Below, piece by piece: positions 32,859 to 42,023 of a stretch of DNA of 53,700 bases. The stretch spans positions 1 to 53,700 of the forward strand of contig CAZNNL010000005.1 of the NCBI GenBank assembly GCA_964574395.1. The letters are read 5' to 3'. How positions within the stretch are numbered: the stretch's first letter is position 1; each line of letters starts with the position of its first letter. Below the pieces are notes generated by a model. It had not been told where the DNA came from. It searched no databases and saw nothing but the letters and a program-made list of their open reading frames with translations. The stretch is from JAXGQD01 sp964574395 (GTDB lineage: Bacteria > Bacillota > Clostridia > Saccharofermentanales > Fastidiosipilaceae). The position numbers were made by a program, and so were the translations under genes.

Positions 32859-34976
32859 ATGATGGAATCCGGATTTTCCATAGAGAATAGGGAAAGTGAC
32901 TTGACGCGTTATTTTGGTGAAGCTGTTTTTAACGACCGTATGATGAGGACGAGATTGTCCAGACCGACCTATCGTTCATTAAAGTCAACTATTGAAGCGG
33001 GCACACCCTTGAACAAAGAAATTGCGGCAGAAGTAGCCGTCGCCATGAAGCAATGGGCGATTGAAAAAGGCGCCACGCACTTCACGCACTGGTTTATGCC
33101 CATGACGGGACAAACGGCAGAGAAGCACGATGCGTTTTTAGATACTTTGGCCGATGGACAGGTTATCCTAAATTTTTCGGCAAAAGCACTCATCAAAGGT
33201 GAACCTGACGCATCTTCTTTCCCTTCCGGAGGCATTAGAGAAACCTCAGCTGCACGTGGTTATACAGCTTGGGATTGCACTTCTCCCGCTTTTATTAAAG
33301 AAGGAACTTTGTACATTCCCACGGCTTTTTATTCACATACCGGTGAAGTGCTAGATAAAAAAGCCCCTCTGTTAAGAGCGAATCAAGCACTATCACGCCA
33401 AGGTATGCGACTTTTGCGCGCATTAGGGAATACGACTTCCAAAATGATTGTCAGCACCATTGGTCCTGAACAAGAATACTTTTTAGTTGATAAAGATGCT
33501 TATGAGCGTCGCCCTGACTTGGTAAATTGTGGTCGGACGTTATTTGGTGCACGCCCACCGCGTGGAGTAGAGTTATCTGACCACTACTATGGGTCCATTA
33601 ACCCTAGAGTTCTGGCGTTTATGCAAGAGCTTGATGAATCCTTGTGGCACTTGGGAATTACGGCAAAATCTAGACACAATGAAGTCGCACCGACACAGCA
33701 TGAGCTTGCCATTATTTTCGATCCAAGTTCGGTGGCGGTTGACCATAATATGTTAGTTATGGAAATGATGAAGAAAATTGCCGAACGCCATGGGATGGTC
33801 TGTTTGCTTCACGAAAAACCCTATGCCGGAATTAATGGATCAGGTAAGCATATTAACTGGTCCATTGCCACTGACGACGGTGAAAACCTTTTAGATCCAG
33901 GCAGCAATCCGTGTGAGAACACGCAGTTCTTACTCTTCTTGGTTGCGGCAATCGCAGCAGTCGATCGTTACGGAGACTACCTAACGCTGTCCGTCGCTAC
34001 AGCCTCAAATGAACACCGCTTAGGTTCACACGAAGCTCCTCCAGCAATCCTTTCGGTAGCTATTGGCGATGAATTACAAAATATTTTAGACAGTATACGC
34101 AATGGTCAAAGCTATACTTCACCAGACAGAACTTGTACGAACTTGGGCCTGGACTCAATGTCCGTCTCAACTGTAGATACCACTGATAGGAACAGAACCT
34201 CGCCTTTTGCTTTTACGGGAAATCGTTTTGAGTTTCGCATGTGTGGGTCCTCGCTGAACATTGCGGGCCCATGCTTTATCATGAATACCATAATTGCAAA
34301 GACCTTAGGTGAGCTAGCAGACGCACTTGAAGTGAGTGATGATAAAGAGGCGACTGCTCATGCACTAATTACAGACATTATGAATGCACATGAACGTGTA
34401 CTTTATATGGGTGATAATTACTCCGAAGAGTGGCCAGAAGAAGCCAAACGTAGAGGCTTGTCTGTTGTGGCTGATGCTGTCGAAGCCATTATGCATATGA
34501 AGGATGAGGAGTTCATCGCTTTATTTGAAGAAGAAGGCGTTCTTAGCCCATTAGAATCGGTCTCACGTTGTGATATTTTACTTGAGAATTATGCGGCAGT
34601 TGTAGGTATAGAATGCCGCACAGCATTGGATATGTTGACGCGTCAGATAAGACCTGCGGTAATTAGATACATTGGGAATATTGCCAAAGGTATAGCTGCT
34701 TCAGAAAGCATCGGCATTGAACAAAAAGTAAGTAAAGAATTATTGTCAGAACTTACTTCGCTTTTACAGGCTTTGTCTGACGCACATGAAAAACTTGAAG
34801 AAAGCTACAAAGCAGCTGAAGCTGAAACCGAACTAGAGCTTAAGGCACAAGCCTTCCATGATATCGTGTTTTCCGAAATGATGAACTTGCGCAGCTATGT
34901 TGACGCTTGTGAGGTCTTGATTCCTTCTGCTGAATGGCCACTACCTTCTTATTCAGAACTACTAAGAAGGAAGTAG
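32859..34976 (+). CDS. glnN: type III glutamine synthetase
   Basis: A 705-residue enzyme, the length of GSIII (GlnN), far longer than GlnA. It makes glutamine from glutamate, ammonium and ATP. GSIII motifs: THFTHWFMPMTGQTAEKHDAF, GPEQEYFLVDK, RHNEVAPTQHELA, GINGSGKHINWS and NEHRLGSHEAPPA. Start: GAGGAGG before two adjacent ATG codons. It follows the tandem PII gene by 52 bp, where a perfect palindrome AGAATATTCT (32820-32829) lies, so nitrogen control may include that site. Confidence 0.97.
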   Translation: MMESGFSIENRESDLTRYFGEAVFNDRMMRTRLSRPTYRSLKSTIEAGTPLNKEIAAEVAVAMKQWAIEKGATHFTHWFMPMTGQTAEKHDAFLDTLADGQVILNFSAKALIKGEPDASSFPSGGIRETSAARGYTAWDCTSPAFIKEGTLYIPTAFYSHTGEVLDKKAPLLRANQALSRQGMRLLRALGNTTSKMIVSTIGPEQEYFLVDKDAYERRPDLVNCGRTLFGARPPRGVELSDHYYGSINPRVLAFMQELDESLWHLGITAKSRHNEVAPTQHELAIIFDPSSVAVDHNMLVMEMMKKIAERHGMVCLLHEKPYAGINGSGKHINWSIATDDGENLLDPGSNPCENTQFLLFLVAAIAAVDRYGDYLTLSVATASNEHRLGSHEAPPAILSVAIGDELQNILDSIRNGQSYTSPDRTCTNLGLDSMSVSTVDTTDRNRTSPFAFTGNRFEFRMCGSSLNIAGPCFIMNTIIAKTLGELADALEVSDDKEATAHALITDIMNAHERVLYMGDNYSEEWPEEAKRRGLSVVADAVEAIMHMKDEEFIALFEEEGVLSPLESVSRCDILLENYAAVVGIECRTALDMLTRQIRPAVIRYIGNIAKGIAASESIGIEQKVSKELLSELTSLLQALSDAHEKLEESYKAAEAETELELKAQAFHDIVFSEMMNLRSYVDACEVLIPSAEWPLPSYSELLRRK

Positions 34977-34981
34977 ACAAG

Positions 34982-35341
34982 ATGAACGTTATTCTGCAGT
35001 TAGGTTTTTATTTAGCTTTGTCTTATTTAGGGGACCAAATTGCAAGCATTTTACCTTTCCCATTTCCCGGTTCGGTTATAGCAATGGTCATGCTTTTTAT
35101 CTTGCTGAGTTTAAAAATTATTAAAACTGAGCAGCTTAAAGATGCCAGCCACTTTTTATTAGCGTATATGGGTTTATTTTTTGTCCCTCCAACTGTTGGC
35201 TTGCTCGAGAGTATTGGTTTGGTATCCAACCAATTATGGCAATTTTTTACGGTAGTAATACTTACGACTCTAATCACTCTATTAGTCACGATGTTTGTTA
35301 CTGGTTTTTTGATGAGGCTTAAGGAGGGAAGGAAAAGATGA
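34982..35341 (+). CDS. lrgA: CidA/LrgA family holin-like protein
   Basis: A 119-residue protein with four membrane segments. It has the family's ILPFPFPGSVIAMVMLFILL and the FFVPPTVGLLE phrase. The ATG at 34982 is chosen because AGAAGGAAG lies upstream; an open frame extends into glnN without a site. LrgAB-type pairs affect murein hydrolase export, pyruvate or small-metabolite uptake in different species. It starts five bases after the glnN stop, so it is in the nitrogen transcript. Confidence 0.88.
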   Translation: MNVILQLGFYLALSYLGDQIASILPFPFPGSVIAMVMLFILLSLKIIKTEQLKDASHFLLAYMGLFFVPPTVGLLESIGLVSNQLWQFFTVVILTTLITLLVTMFVTGFLMRLKEGRKR

Positions 35342-36009
35342 TAACGAGTACCGCGCTTTTCGGCATCTCCTTAACTGTTGTGTCTTTTGGGTTAGCATTG
35401 GTCATACAACAACGTCTGAAAACGGTAATAGCCAACCCCATATTGCTAGCAGTAGCCATGATTATTGCGGTGCTTTTAGCCTTCAATATACCTTTAGAAG
35501 ATTATCGCGTGGGGGGGAATTTTGTTTCAATTTTTATAGCTCCTTCAACAGCCGCTCTTTCTATAAACATATACAACCAGCGTGAACTTCTAAAAAAGAA
35601 TTTACTTCCAGTCCTAGGAGGAACACTTGTCGGTTCATTAACCGCCATACTTTCGGTAAAGTTTTTCAGCTCTGTATTTGGACTAGACGAAAAACTGATG
35701 ATTTCATTACTGCCAAAATCTACAACAACGGCAATCGCAGCACCTTTGTCCGAAGCATATAATGGCGTTGTTTCGATTACTATACTTGCCGTGATGATTG
35801 CCGGTTTAGTCGGGGCGATCTTAGGCCCTTTTATCTTTAAATTGTTTAGAGCGAATGCTGTATCTGCAGGACTGGGCATGGGAACCGCTTCGCATGCTCT
35901 AGGAACAACCAAAGCCCTGGAATTGGGGGAAGTTGAAGGCGCTATGAGCGGGCTTGCCATTGGGCTTGCGGGTTTGTTTACCGTGATTTGGATGGCAATT
36001 CTCTTTTAA
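35338..36009 (+). CDS. lrgB: LrgB family protein
   Basis: A 223-residue protein with about six membrane segments. The LrgB hallmarks are present: SIFIAPSTAALSINIYNQRE, LLPKSTTTAIAAPLSEAYNG and GMGTASHALGTTKALELGEV. It overlaps lrgA by four bases. Partner and role as for LrgA. Confidence 0.92.
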   Translation: MITSTALFGISLTVVSFGLALVIQQRLKTVIANPILLAVAMIIAVLLAFNIPLEDYRVGGNFVSIFIAPSTAALSINIYNQRELLKKNLLPVLGGTLVGSLTAILSVKFFSSVFGLDEKLMISLLPKSTTTAIAAPLSEAYNGVVSITILAVMIAGLVGAILGPFIFKLFRANAVSAGLGMGTASHALGTTKALELGEVEGAMSGLAIGLAGLFTVIWMAILF

Positions 36010-36087
36010 ATAAAGACATCATGTTGTAAGGGTGTCGCAAAAAAAAAACGCATTTAAACCAATTCATATCGTGGAGAACAGTAAAGA

Positions 36088-37338
36088 GTGGAGAATTTAA
36101 GCTCAATTGCGAGCACTAAGTTGGAGCGTTTTTCGTGGGATAGCAGAGCACTTGAGGTCCTGTATATTTTAGAATCCGCAAGTGCTGTCGCATATTTTGT
36201 TGGTGGAGCGGTAAGAAATATTCTGCTTGATCGCGCAATAAGTGACTACGATATAGCGAGTTCCGCCACACCTGAAGAAGTCAGCCAGATATTTCCAGCC
36301 TCGCAACTTATAGCTACTGGCTTACAACATGGGACTTATACTGTTAATTTCAAAGGTCTCATCATGGAGCTCACAACGTTTCGGATAGATGGCAAATATT
36401 CTGATTCCAGACGCCCGGATGAAGTTTTCTATAGTAGAAAAATTGAAGATGATTTAAGACGTCGTGATTTCACTATCAATGCGCTTGCCTATTCCCCCAT
36501 AGCAGAGGGAGAGAAACTTATTGACTTGCATGGAGGACTTGCTGATTTAGGTGCCCGCCTAATTCGCGCAGTGGGCGATCCAAGGAAACGCTTTGAAGAA
36601 GATGCATTAAGAATACTTCGCGCGATACGATTAGCAGCTGAGTTAAACTTTCAGATAGAAGAAACGACAATCATAACGTGTAATGCCATGGCAACACAAC
36701 TAGAAGGGCTTGCTGCAGAACGGATTACCACTGAAATTTGGCGCTTGTTAGCTGCTGAAAAACTTGTCCAACTTGCGCTTAGCTGTAAAGAAGTTTGGTG
36801 CCAAGTCCTTCCTGATCTGGCACAGTTTTCGAATAGTGCCTACCAAGACCAAGTTAGGGGGATGGACGAACTTATTCACGCTGCCGATATTAGACTCGTA
36901 TGGTTACTAAGAGGTACAGATGCCTTAAGTCTCGAAAACTTGCGCCTAAGTCGCAAACAGCGCCATACAATTGAGCGTTTGCGAAAATACACACAATTAG
37001 ACCATTTGTCAGTCGTGTCTAGAAAGAAAGCGCTGGGTGATTTAGGGCAGGAGGAATATAAAAAATTACTATCATACTTGTTTGTAGCAAACTTTATTGA
37101 CGAGCATAGGCAGAGCACTTTACTTGCTGAAGCTGCGCAATGGCTAAGCGACGGTCTTTGTTTAAACTTAGCTACACTTGCCGTTAATGGAAAAGATTTG
37201 GAAAAGATCGGTCTACGCAGGGGAAAGAAAATGGGGAGAATATTGGCTCTCCTTTTAGACGAAGTACTGTCTGACAGAATAAAAAACGATGCCCCAACTT
37301 TACTAGCTAGGGCATCGGAATTACGTAAATCTAATTGA
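36088..37338 (+). CDS. cca: CCA-adding tRNA nucleotidyltransferase
   Basis: A 416-residue class II nucleotidyltransferase that adds or repairs the tRNA 3' CCA. Motif A: FVGGAVRNILLDRAISDYDI (G-G-x(n)-D-x-D metal site). RRDFTINALAY is motif B and EDALRILRAIRLAAEL is motif D (the ERxxxE/EDxxR nucleotide selection helix). It could in principle be a poly(A) polymerase, which shares this head. It starts with GTG after GGAGAA. A run of ten As lies at 36039-36048, 39 bp upstream. It converges with nfnB, five bases apart, without a terminator. Confidence 0.88.
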   Translation: MENLSSIASTKLERFSWDSRALEVLYILESASAVAYFVGGAVRNILLDRAISDYDIASSATPEEVSQIFPASQLIATGLQHGTYTVNFKGLIMELTTFRIDGKYSDSRRPDEVFYSRKIEDDLRRRDFTINALAYSPIAEGEKLIDLHGGLADLGARLIRAVGDPRKRFEEDALRILRAIRLAAELNFQIEETTIITCNAMATQLEGLAAERITTEIWRLLAAEKLVQLALSCKEVWCQVLPDLAQFSNSAYQDQVRGMDELIHAADIRLVWLLRGTDALSLENLRLSRKQRHTIERLRKYTQLDHLSVVSRKKALGDLGQEEYKKLLSYLFVANFIDEHRQSTLLAEAAQWLSDGLCLNLATLAVNGKDLEKIGLRRGKKMGRILALLLDEVLSDRIKNDAPTLLARASELRKSN

Positions 37339-37343
37339 GAGTC

Positions 37344-38741
37344 TTAGGCGTGCTTGGCTTGAATGTACTCATGTATGCCTTCAGCAGCTGATTTACCAGC
37401 TCCCATAGCGAGAATTACGGTAGCCGCACCTGTGACTGCGTCACCTCCGGCGAACACACCATCGCGCGAGGTTGCACCGTTGTCTTTTGCCACAATACAG
37501 CCCCATTTATTAGTGTCTAAACCTTTGGTCGTACTTTTAATGAGGGGGTTTGGACTTGTGCCGATGGACATAATGACTGTGTCAACGTCTAGGACGAAAT
37601 TAGAACCTTCAATTGCCATGGGGCGACGTCTTCCTGATGTGTCCGCTTCGCCAAGTTCCATTTTTAAGCATTCCATGCCAATTACTTGTCCTGAATCATC
37701 ACCCAGGATACGCACTGGATTGGTGAGGTTATGGAAAATGATTTCTTCTTCTTGCGCATGGTGCACTTCTTCTAAACGTGCAGGCATCTCATCGAAACCA
37801 CGACGATAGACGATATAAACTTCCTCGGCTCCTAAACGTTTAGCTGTACGCGCAGCATCCATAGCGACGTTTCCACCACCAACGACGGCAACTTTCTTAG
37901 AGTTACGAATAGGCGTGTGGTACTGCATATCATAAGCTTTCATTAAGTTAGAACGCGTAAGGTATTCATTAGCTGAGTAAACACCGATGAGGGATTCCCC
38001 GGGTATCCCCATGAAAGAGGGGAGACCTGCTCCTGAACCAATGAAGACTGCTTCGAAACCTTCTTCTTTCATCAGCTCATCAATAGAAAGAATTCTACCT
38101 ATAACCATGTCTTTGCGAATTTTTACACCAAGCGCTTCTAGCTTATCAATTTCGGTTTTTACTATGTCTTTAGGCAAGCGGAATTCAGGGATACCGTAAA
38201 CTAGAACACCACCCGCAATGTGAAAAGCTTCAAAAATAGTTACTTCATAACCATGCTTTGCCAAGTCAGCAGCACAAGTTAAACCAGCAGGTCCAGAACC
38301 CACAACCGCCACTTTATGACCGTTGGATGGTACGGGGACAACGACTTCCTCTACATTTTCGCGGTGCCAATCAGCGACGAATCTCTCAAGGCGACCAATG
38401 CCAACAGGTTCGTGTTTTATTCCACGTACACATACTTCTTCGCACTGCGACTCTTGTGGGCAAACGCGGCCGCACACGGCAGGCAAGGCGTTTGTTTCTT
38501 GAATCTTTTGATAGGCTGCTTCAAATTCGCCTTCGGCAACAAGATGAATGAAATCTGGGATTTGTACTCGAACAGGACAGCCTTTTACACATGGTTGATG
38601 TTTACATTGGATGCAACGCAATGCTTCGTTCATTGCCATTTCTGGTGTGTAACCAGTTGCCACCTCGGTAAAATTCCTGTTTCTTACTAAGGGGTCTTGA
38701 ACTGGCATGGCTGTCTTTTCTACTTGCATGTTTTTTTTCAT
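37344..38741 (-). CDS. nfnB: NfnB subunit, NADH-dependent reduced ferredoxin:NADP oxidoreductase
   Basis: A 465-residue GltD-like flavoprotein. N-terminal [4Fe-4S] ligands are in CIQCKHQPCVKGCPV and CGRVCPQESQCEEVCV. A FAD Rossmann motif, VAVVGSGPAGLTCAADLAKH, and an NADPH motif, VAVVGGGNVAMDAARTAKRL, follow. Alone it could be called glutamate synthase small subunit, but the gene directly upstream is the NfnA-type partner, so the bifurcating transhydrogenase is the better call. In the complex, NfnB holds the bifurcating FAD and the NADPH site. The gap to nfnA is four bases. Confidence 0.9.
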   Translation of the reverse strand: MKKNMQVEKTAMPVQDPLVRNRNFTEVATGYTPEMAMNEALRCIQCKHQPCVKGCPVRVQIPDFIHLVAEGEFEAAYQKIQETNALPAVCGRVCPQESQCEEVCVRGIKHEPVGIGRLERFVADWHRENVEEVVVPVPSNGHKVAVVGSGPAGLTCAADLAKHGYEVTIFEAFHIAGGVLVYGIPEFRLPKDIVKTEIDKLEALGVKIRKDMVIGRILSIDELMKEEGFEAVFIGSGAGLPSFMGIPGESLIGVYSANEYLTRSNLMKAYDMQYHTPIRNSKKVAVVGGGNVAMDAARTAKRLGAEEVYIVYRRGFDEMPARLEEVHHAQEEEIIFHNLTNPVRILGDDSGQVIGMECLKMELGEADTSGRRRPMAIEGSNFVLDVDTVIMSIGTSPNPLIKSTTKGLDTNKWGCIVAKDNGATSRDGVFAGGDAVTGAATVILAMGAGKSAAEGIHEYIQAKHA

Positions 38742-38745
38742 TTTA

Positions 38746-39588
38746 TTAATTCTCTTTCTTTAACCCAATGCGGCAAGCGTGATCGTCAGAAGCTTTTTCT
38801 TCTGATTTATAGAACGCGTTACGTAAGCTAAGCTCATCGAAATCAACTTCGTGGCCATCGAATTCTGGCCCGTCAACACAAGCAAACTTGATTTCATCGT
38901 TAACCGTTACGCGGCAGCCACCGCACATTCCCGTGCCATCGATCATGATTGGGTTCAAGGAGACGAGCGTTTTTATACCGTATTCTTTAGTAAGTTTAGC
39001 CACGAATTTCATCATGACTACCGGTCCAATCGCTATCACTAAATCATAATTTTTTCCGGATTCTATCAAAGATTTTAGCTTGTCGGTTACGAAACCTTTT
39101 TCTCCATAACTCCCATCATCTGTTGTCAGATAGAGGTTGTCGCATACTTCTTTCATTTCTTCCTCAAGGACTACGATGTCTTTATTACGGAAGCCAGCAA
39201 TAATATCGACTTTGGCGCCTAACTCATGTAGTTTTTTCGCTGAAGGATAGGCAATGGCATTTCCGACACCTCCGCCAACCACGCAGGCATTTTTATAGTT
39301 TTCAAGTTCAGAAGGTTTCCCTAAAGGACCAACAAAATCAGCAATTGTATCGCCAGCCTCTTTTTCACCCAAGGCTTTAGTCGCATGTCCTACGGTTTGG
39401 AAGATTATCGTCACTGCGCCAGTCTCTTGGTTGGTATCAGCAACAGTCAGAGGCACTCTTTCGCCGAACTCATCTACTCTGAAAATAATAAATTGTCCCG
39501 CCTGAGCCTTACGTGCTATGAGCGGCGCTTCGACCTCCATCCGCACGACTGCGTCGTTTAACCTATCTTTACTTAGAATCTTAAACAT
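38746..39588 (-). CDS. nfnA: NfnA subunit, FAD/NAD-binding with [2Fe-2S]
   Basis: A 280-residue protein of the ferredoxin-NADP reductase/DHODH electron-transfer type. Domains in order: FAD beta-barrel (AGQFIIFRVDEFGERVPLTV), NAD-binding (CVVGGGVGNAIAYPSAKKL), and a C-terminal [2Fe-2S] site, GTGMCGGCRVTV with a later FACVDG Cys. With NfnB it couples NADH and reduced ferredoxin to NADPH formation. AGGAGA lies upstream of the ATG. Confidence 0.9.
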   Translation of the reverse strand: MFKILSKDRLNDAVVRMEVEAPLIARKAQAGQFIIFRVDEFGERVPLTVADTNQETGAVTIIFQTVGHATKALGEKEAGDTIADFVGPLGKPSELENYKNACVVGGGVGNAIAYPSAKKLHELGAKVDIIAGFRNKDIVVLEEEMKEVCDNLYLTTDDGSYGEKGFVTDKLKSLIESGKNYDLVIAIGPVVMMKFVAKLTKEYGIKTLVSLNPIMIDGTGMCGGCRVTVNDEIKFACVDGPEFDGHEVDFDELSLRNAFYKSEEKASDDHACRIGLKKEN

Positions 39589-39634
39589 TTTTTGTCTCCT
39601 AAATCTATTAAATTATGATAGAATACCAACAGCA

Positions 39635-39663
39635 ATTATAGAACATAAAAAATCGTAAAACAA
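39635..39663 (-). promoter_or_regulatory. nfnAB promoter
   Basis: On the minus strand TTGTTT (39658-39663) and TATAAT (39635-39640) are 17 bp apart. Directly upstream of the -35 is TATCGGATATCAATA, which resembles a sequence at the same place ahead of the hydrogenase operon. Confidence 0.65.
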
Positions 39664-39728
39664 ATATTGATATCCGATAAATAAGGGTTACAGTAGCCCA
39701 AATCGGGAATTTGGACAGGGAGCGCGAT

Positions 39729-40553
39729 ATGCAGCAAATCCTTTTTGTACTTAAGGCAATTATCCTCGGCATAGTCGAAGGCATAACCGAATTTTTGCCA
39801 GTTTCTTCAACCGGACATCTCATCATATTTTCAGAATTCTTGGGGATGCCCGATGATGCCTTTATGAAAATGTTTATGGTTGTTATTCAGCTTGGTGCTA
39901 TTTTGGCAGTCCTTTTCCTCTTTTGGCAAAAATTGTGGGGTAAAATTAGATTATTTTTCCGTGGCGACAGTGAAGGGGTAAGCTTCGTTAAAGTATGGGT
40001 GCTTGGCTGTATACCAGCTGCTGTCCTAGGCTTTCTACTCAATGACCTGATTGACGAATACCTATTTTCTGTGACAACGGTAGTCTTGGCATTGATCGTA
40101 GGCGCGGTACTTATGATTGTCCTAGAAATGCTTTGGGCAAAAAAGAACAAGAAAAACGATCTCACTGAAATTACCACTAAAGACGCCCTCATCGTAGGCG
40201 CCTGGCAGTGCATTTCCATGTGGCCTGGTTTCTCGAGATCTGCCGCTACCATTATGGGTGGTTGGAACAGCGGCATGACTACTGCTTTAGCGGCCGAGTA
40301 CTCTTTTTTCTTAGCTATTCCAGTCATGTTTGGCGCGTCTGGTTTAAAACTTGTGAAGTTTGATTTCGCTGGCATACAGGTGTACCAGTACTTAGCGCTG
40401 ATTACTGGATTCGCCATGGCCTTTGTTACTGCAATGTTAGTTGTTAAGGCCTTCATGAGTTTTGTACAAAATAAACCCTTAAAGGTATTTGCTTATTATC
40501 GTCTCGGTTTAGCAGCTATTTTGATCTTACTAATGCTGACTAAAGTCATCTAA
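39729..40553 (+). CDS. uppP: undecaprenyl-diphosphate phosphatase
   Basis: A 274-residue membrane enzyme that recycles the cell wall lipid carrier by dephosphorylating undecaprenyl diphosphate. The two catalytic regions are GIVEGITEFLPVSSTGHLII and WPGFSRSAATIMGGWNSGM. About eight membrane segments. The ATG at 39729 follows AGGGAG; an upstream TTG at 39711 is not supported. It is closed by a strong terminator, so it is monocistronic. Confidence 0.95.
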   Translation: MQQILFVLKAIILGIVEGITEFLPVSSTGHLIIFSEFLGMPDDAFMKMFMVVIQLGAILAVLFLFWQKLWGKIRLFFRGDSEGVSFVKVWVLGCIPAAVLGFLLNDLIDEYLFSVTTVVLALIVGAVLMIVLEMLWAKKNKKNDLTEITTKDALIVGAWQCISMWPGFSRSAATIMGGWNSGMTTALAAEYSFFLAIPVMFGASGLKLVKFDFAGIQVYQYLALITGFAMAFVTAMLVVKAFMSFVQNKPLKVFAYYRLGLAAILILLMLTKVI

Positions 40554-40574
40554 CACAAACACGAATAAGGTTTC

Positions 40575-40606
40575 AAAATCCAATTGCAGAAGCAGTTGGA
40601 TTTTTT
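40575..40606 (+). terminator. uppP terminator
   Basis: AAAATCCAATTGC (40575-40587) pairs with GCAGTTGGATTTT (40592-40604) around AGAA, continuing to six Ts. Confidence 0.88.
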
Positions 40607-40691
40607 GTTTAGCAAAAACTTGTGAGGCATGGCGTAACCTTTTGCCATCTTGCCACGTATTAATAACGATAAGACAAAATGGAGGTTTATC

Positions 40692-42023
40692 ATGAAGATG
40701 AAAGCGAGTTCACATATTTCAAGTGTTTTTCTTTCGGCAATTATTCTGCTAAGCGGCCTACTGCCAGGCTGCCAGGCTAATTTCACCAAGAAAACGGATA
40801 TTAATATAACGCCTATAGTAACTGAATTAGAAACACAAACGGAATCACAAATAAAACCAGTGGAAGTTTACGATAAGCAGACCGTCGCGAAAGACTTGCA
40901 AGTGGCTTATAGTGATTTTGCCCAAAAAAGCATGATGCGCTTGGGCAACGACTTAACGAACGACTCGAACTTACTGTATTCTCCCTTAAGTTTACACATG
41001 AGTTTAAGTTTGCTTGAAAAGGGAGCTGCCGGCCTTACAAAAGCGAAGCTCCAAGAAGCGCTTTGGGGAAATCAAGGCTTCACGGACGATAAGCTTGATG
41101 CATTTTACCAAGCAATGGATGACGGAATTCTTGAAGTAGCGAATTCACTTTGGCTGAGCGATGATTTCGAATTAAAAGAGCAATATACCAAAAGCATTCA
41201 AACCTCTTACCAAGCAGAAATATTTAGCAGAGATTTTTCGGACGGCGCGGCGGTAGAAGCGGACATTGTCGCATGGGTTAAGGAAAAGACGCACGGTCTC
41301 TTAGGCGACCGTTTCACGCTTAAAGTTTCTCCAGATAATCGCTTGTATTTACTGAATGCTCTTTACCTTAAAAACGCATGGAATAAGGCATTCGAAGCAA
41401 GCGAGAACACAAATGAGAGCTTTACTCAAGCTTCTGGCAAAACCCAGACCGTCACAATGATGAACCAATTTAACGATAATGCCGTCTTACAAACCGCAGA
41501 TTACGCCATAGCTTCACTTGATCTTCAGAATGGTGCTTATGTTAGATTTGCTTTACCATCAGAAAAAACGACACTCAAAGAACTAAGCCTGCGTGATGAT
41601 TTCTATCAAAACCTGTTAGGCGATTGGTATGCCAACGGTCCCAATAATGACGTTATTTCAAACCCCCACGTGTCATGGAAATTGCCGAAAACAAATGAGT
41701 TTATTGAATTAGATTTAAAGGACGCTTTGAAAGCGCTTGACCTCGATATCATGTCGAGCAATATGGCTGATTTTTCGGAAATAGCCGAAATCGATGACGA
41801 AATCTTACAATTAGCTTCCGCAATGCAGCAAGTTAGGGTTAAAATGGACGAGGAAGGGGTTGAAGCTGCCGCAGTCACGATGATGACTATGGCCAGTGCT
41901 GCCCCGATGGCTAGTGCCCCTGTTAGGATTAACATGCACCTCAACCGACCCTACGCGTATGCTATCTTCAATGCACAAGGCGTGGCGGTCTTCAGTGGAT
42001 TGATGAATGGAATTAGCGACTAG
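40692..42023 (+). CDS. serpin family protease inhibitor lipoprotein
   Basis: A 443-residue secreted serpin. Signal peptide with lipobox LLPGC anchors Cys27. The serpin body includes NLLYSPLSLHMSLSLLEKGA, NALYLKNAWNKAFEASE and the end HLNRPYAYAIFNAQGVAVFS. The reactive loop hinge reads EEGVEAAAVT, and the loop continues MMTMASAAPMAS. Counting from the hinge places the scissile bond at about Ala-Ala, which suggests elastase-like targets. P14 is Val where Thr or Ser is usual. GGAGG precedes the ATG at 40692. It overlaps an ECF sigma gene. Confidence 0.93.
   Translation: MKMKASSHISSVFLSAIILLSGLLPGCQANFTKKTDINITPIVTELETQTESQIKPVEVYDKQTVAKDLQVAYSDFAQKSMMRLGNDLTNDSNLLYSPLSLHMSLSLLEKGAAGLTKAKLQEALWGNQGFTDDKLDAFYQAMDDGILEVANSLWLSDDFELKEQYTKSIQTSYQAEIFSRDFSDGAAVEADIVAWVKEKTHGLLGDRFTLKVSPDNRLYLLNALYLKNAWNKAFEASENTNESFTQASGKTQTVTMMNQFNDNAVLQTADYAIASLDLQNGAYVRFALPSEKTTLKELSLRDDFYQNLLGDWYANGPNNDVISNPHVSWKLPKTNEFIELDLKDALKALDLDIMSSNMADFSEIAEIDDEILQLASAMQQVRVKMDEEGVEAAAVTMMTMASAAPMASAPVRINMHLNRPYAYAIFNAQGVAVFSGLMNGISD

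Noticed and set aside
36039..36048. Run of ten As upstream of cca as a phase-variable switch
   Set aside because: It is not inside a gene and no promoter element flanks it at a length-sensitive spacing.
37344..38741. Glutamate synthase small subunit (GltD) as the name for nfnB
   Set aside because: No large subunit is present and the adjacent NfnA-type gene fits the transhydrogenase better.
39887..40456. 189-codon minus-strand frame inside uppP
   Set aside because: Antisense to uppP, no start signal, no family match.
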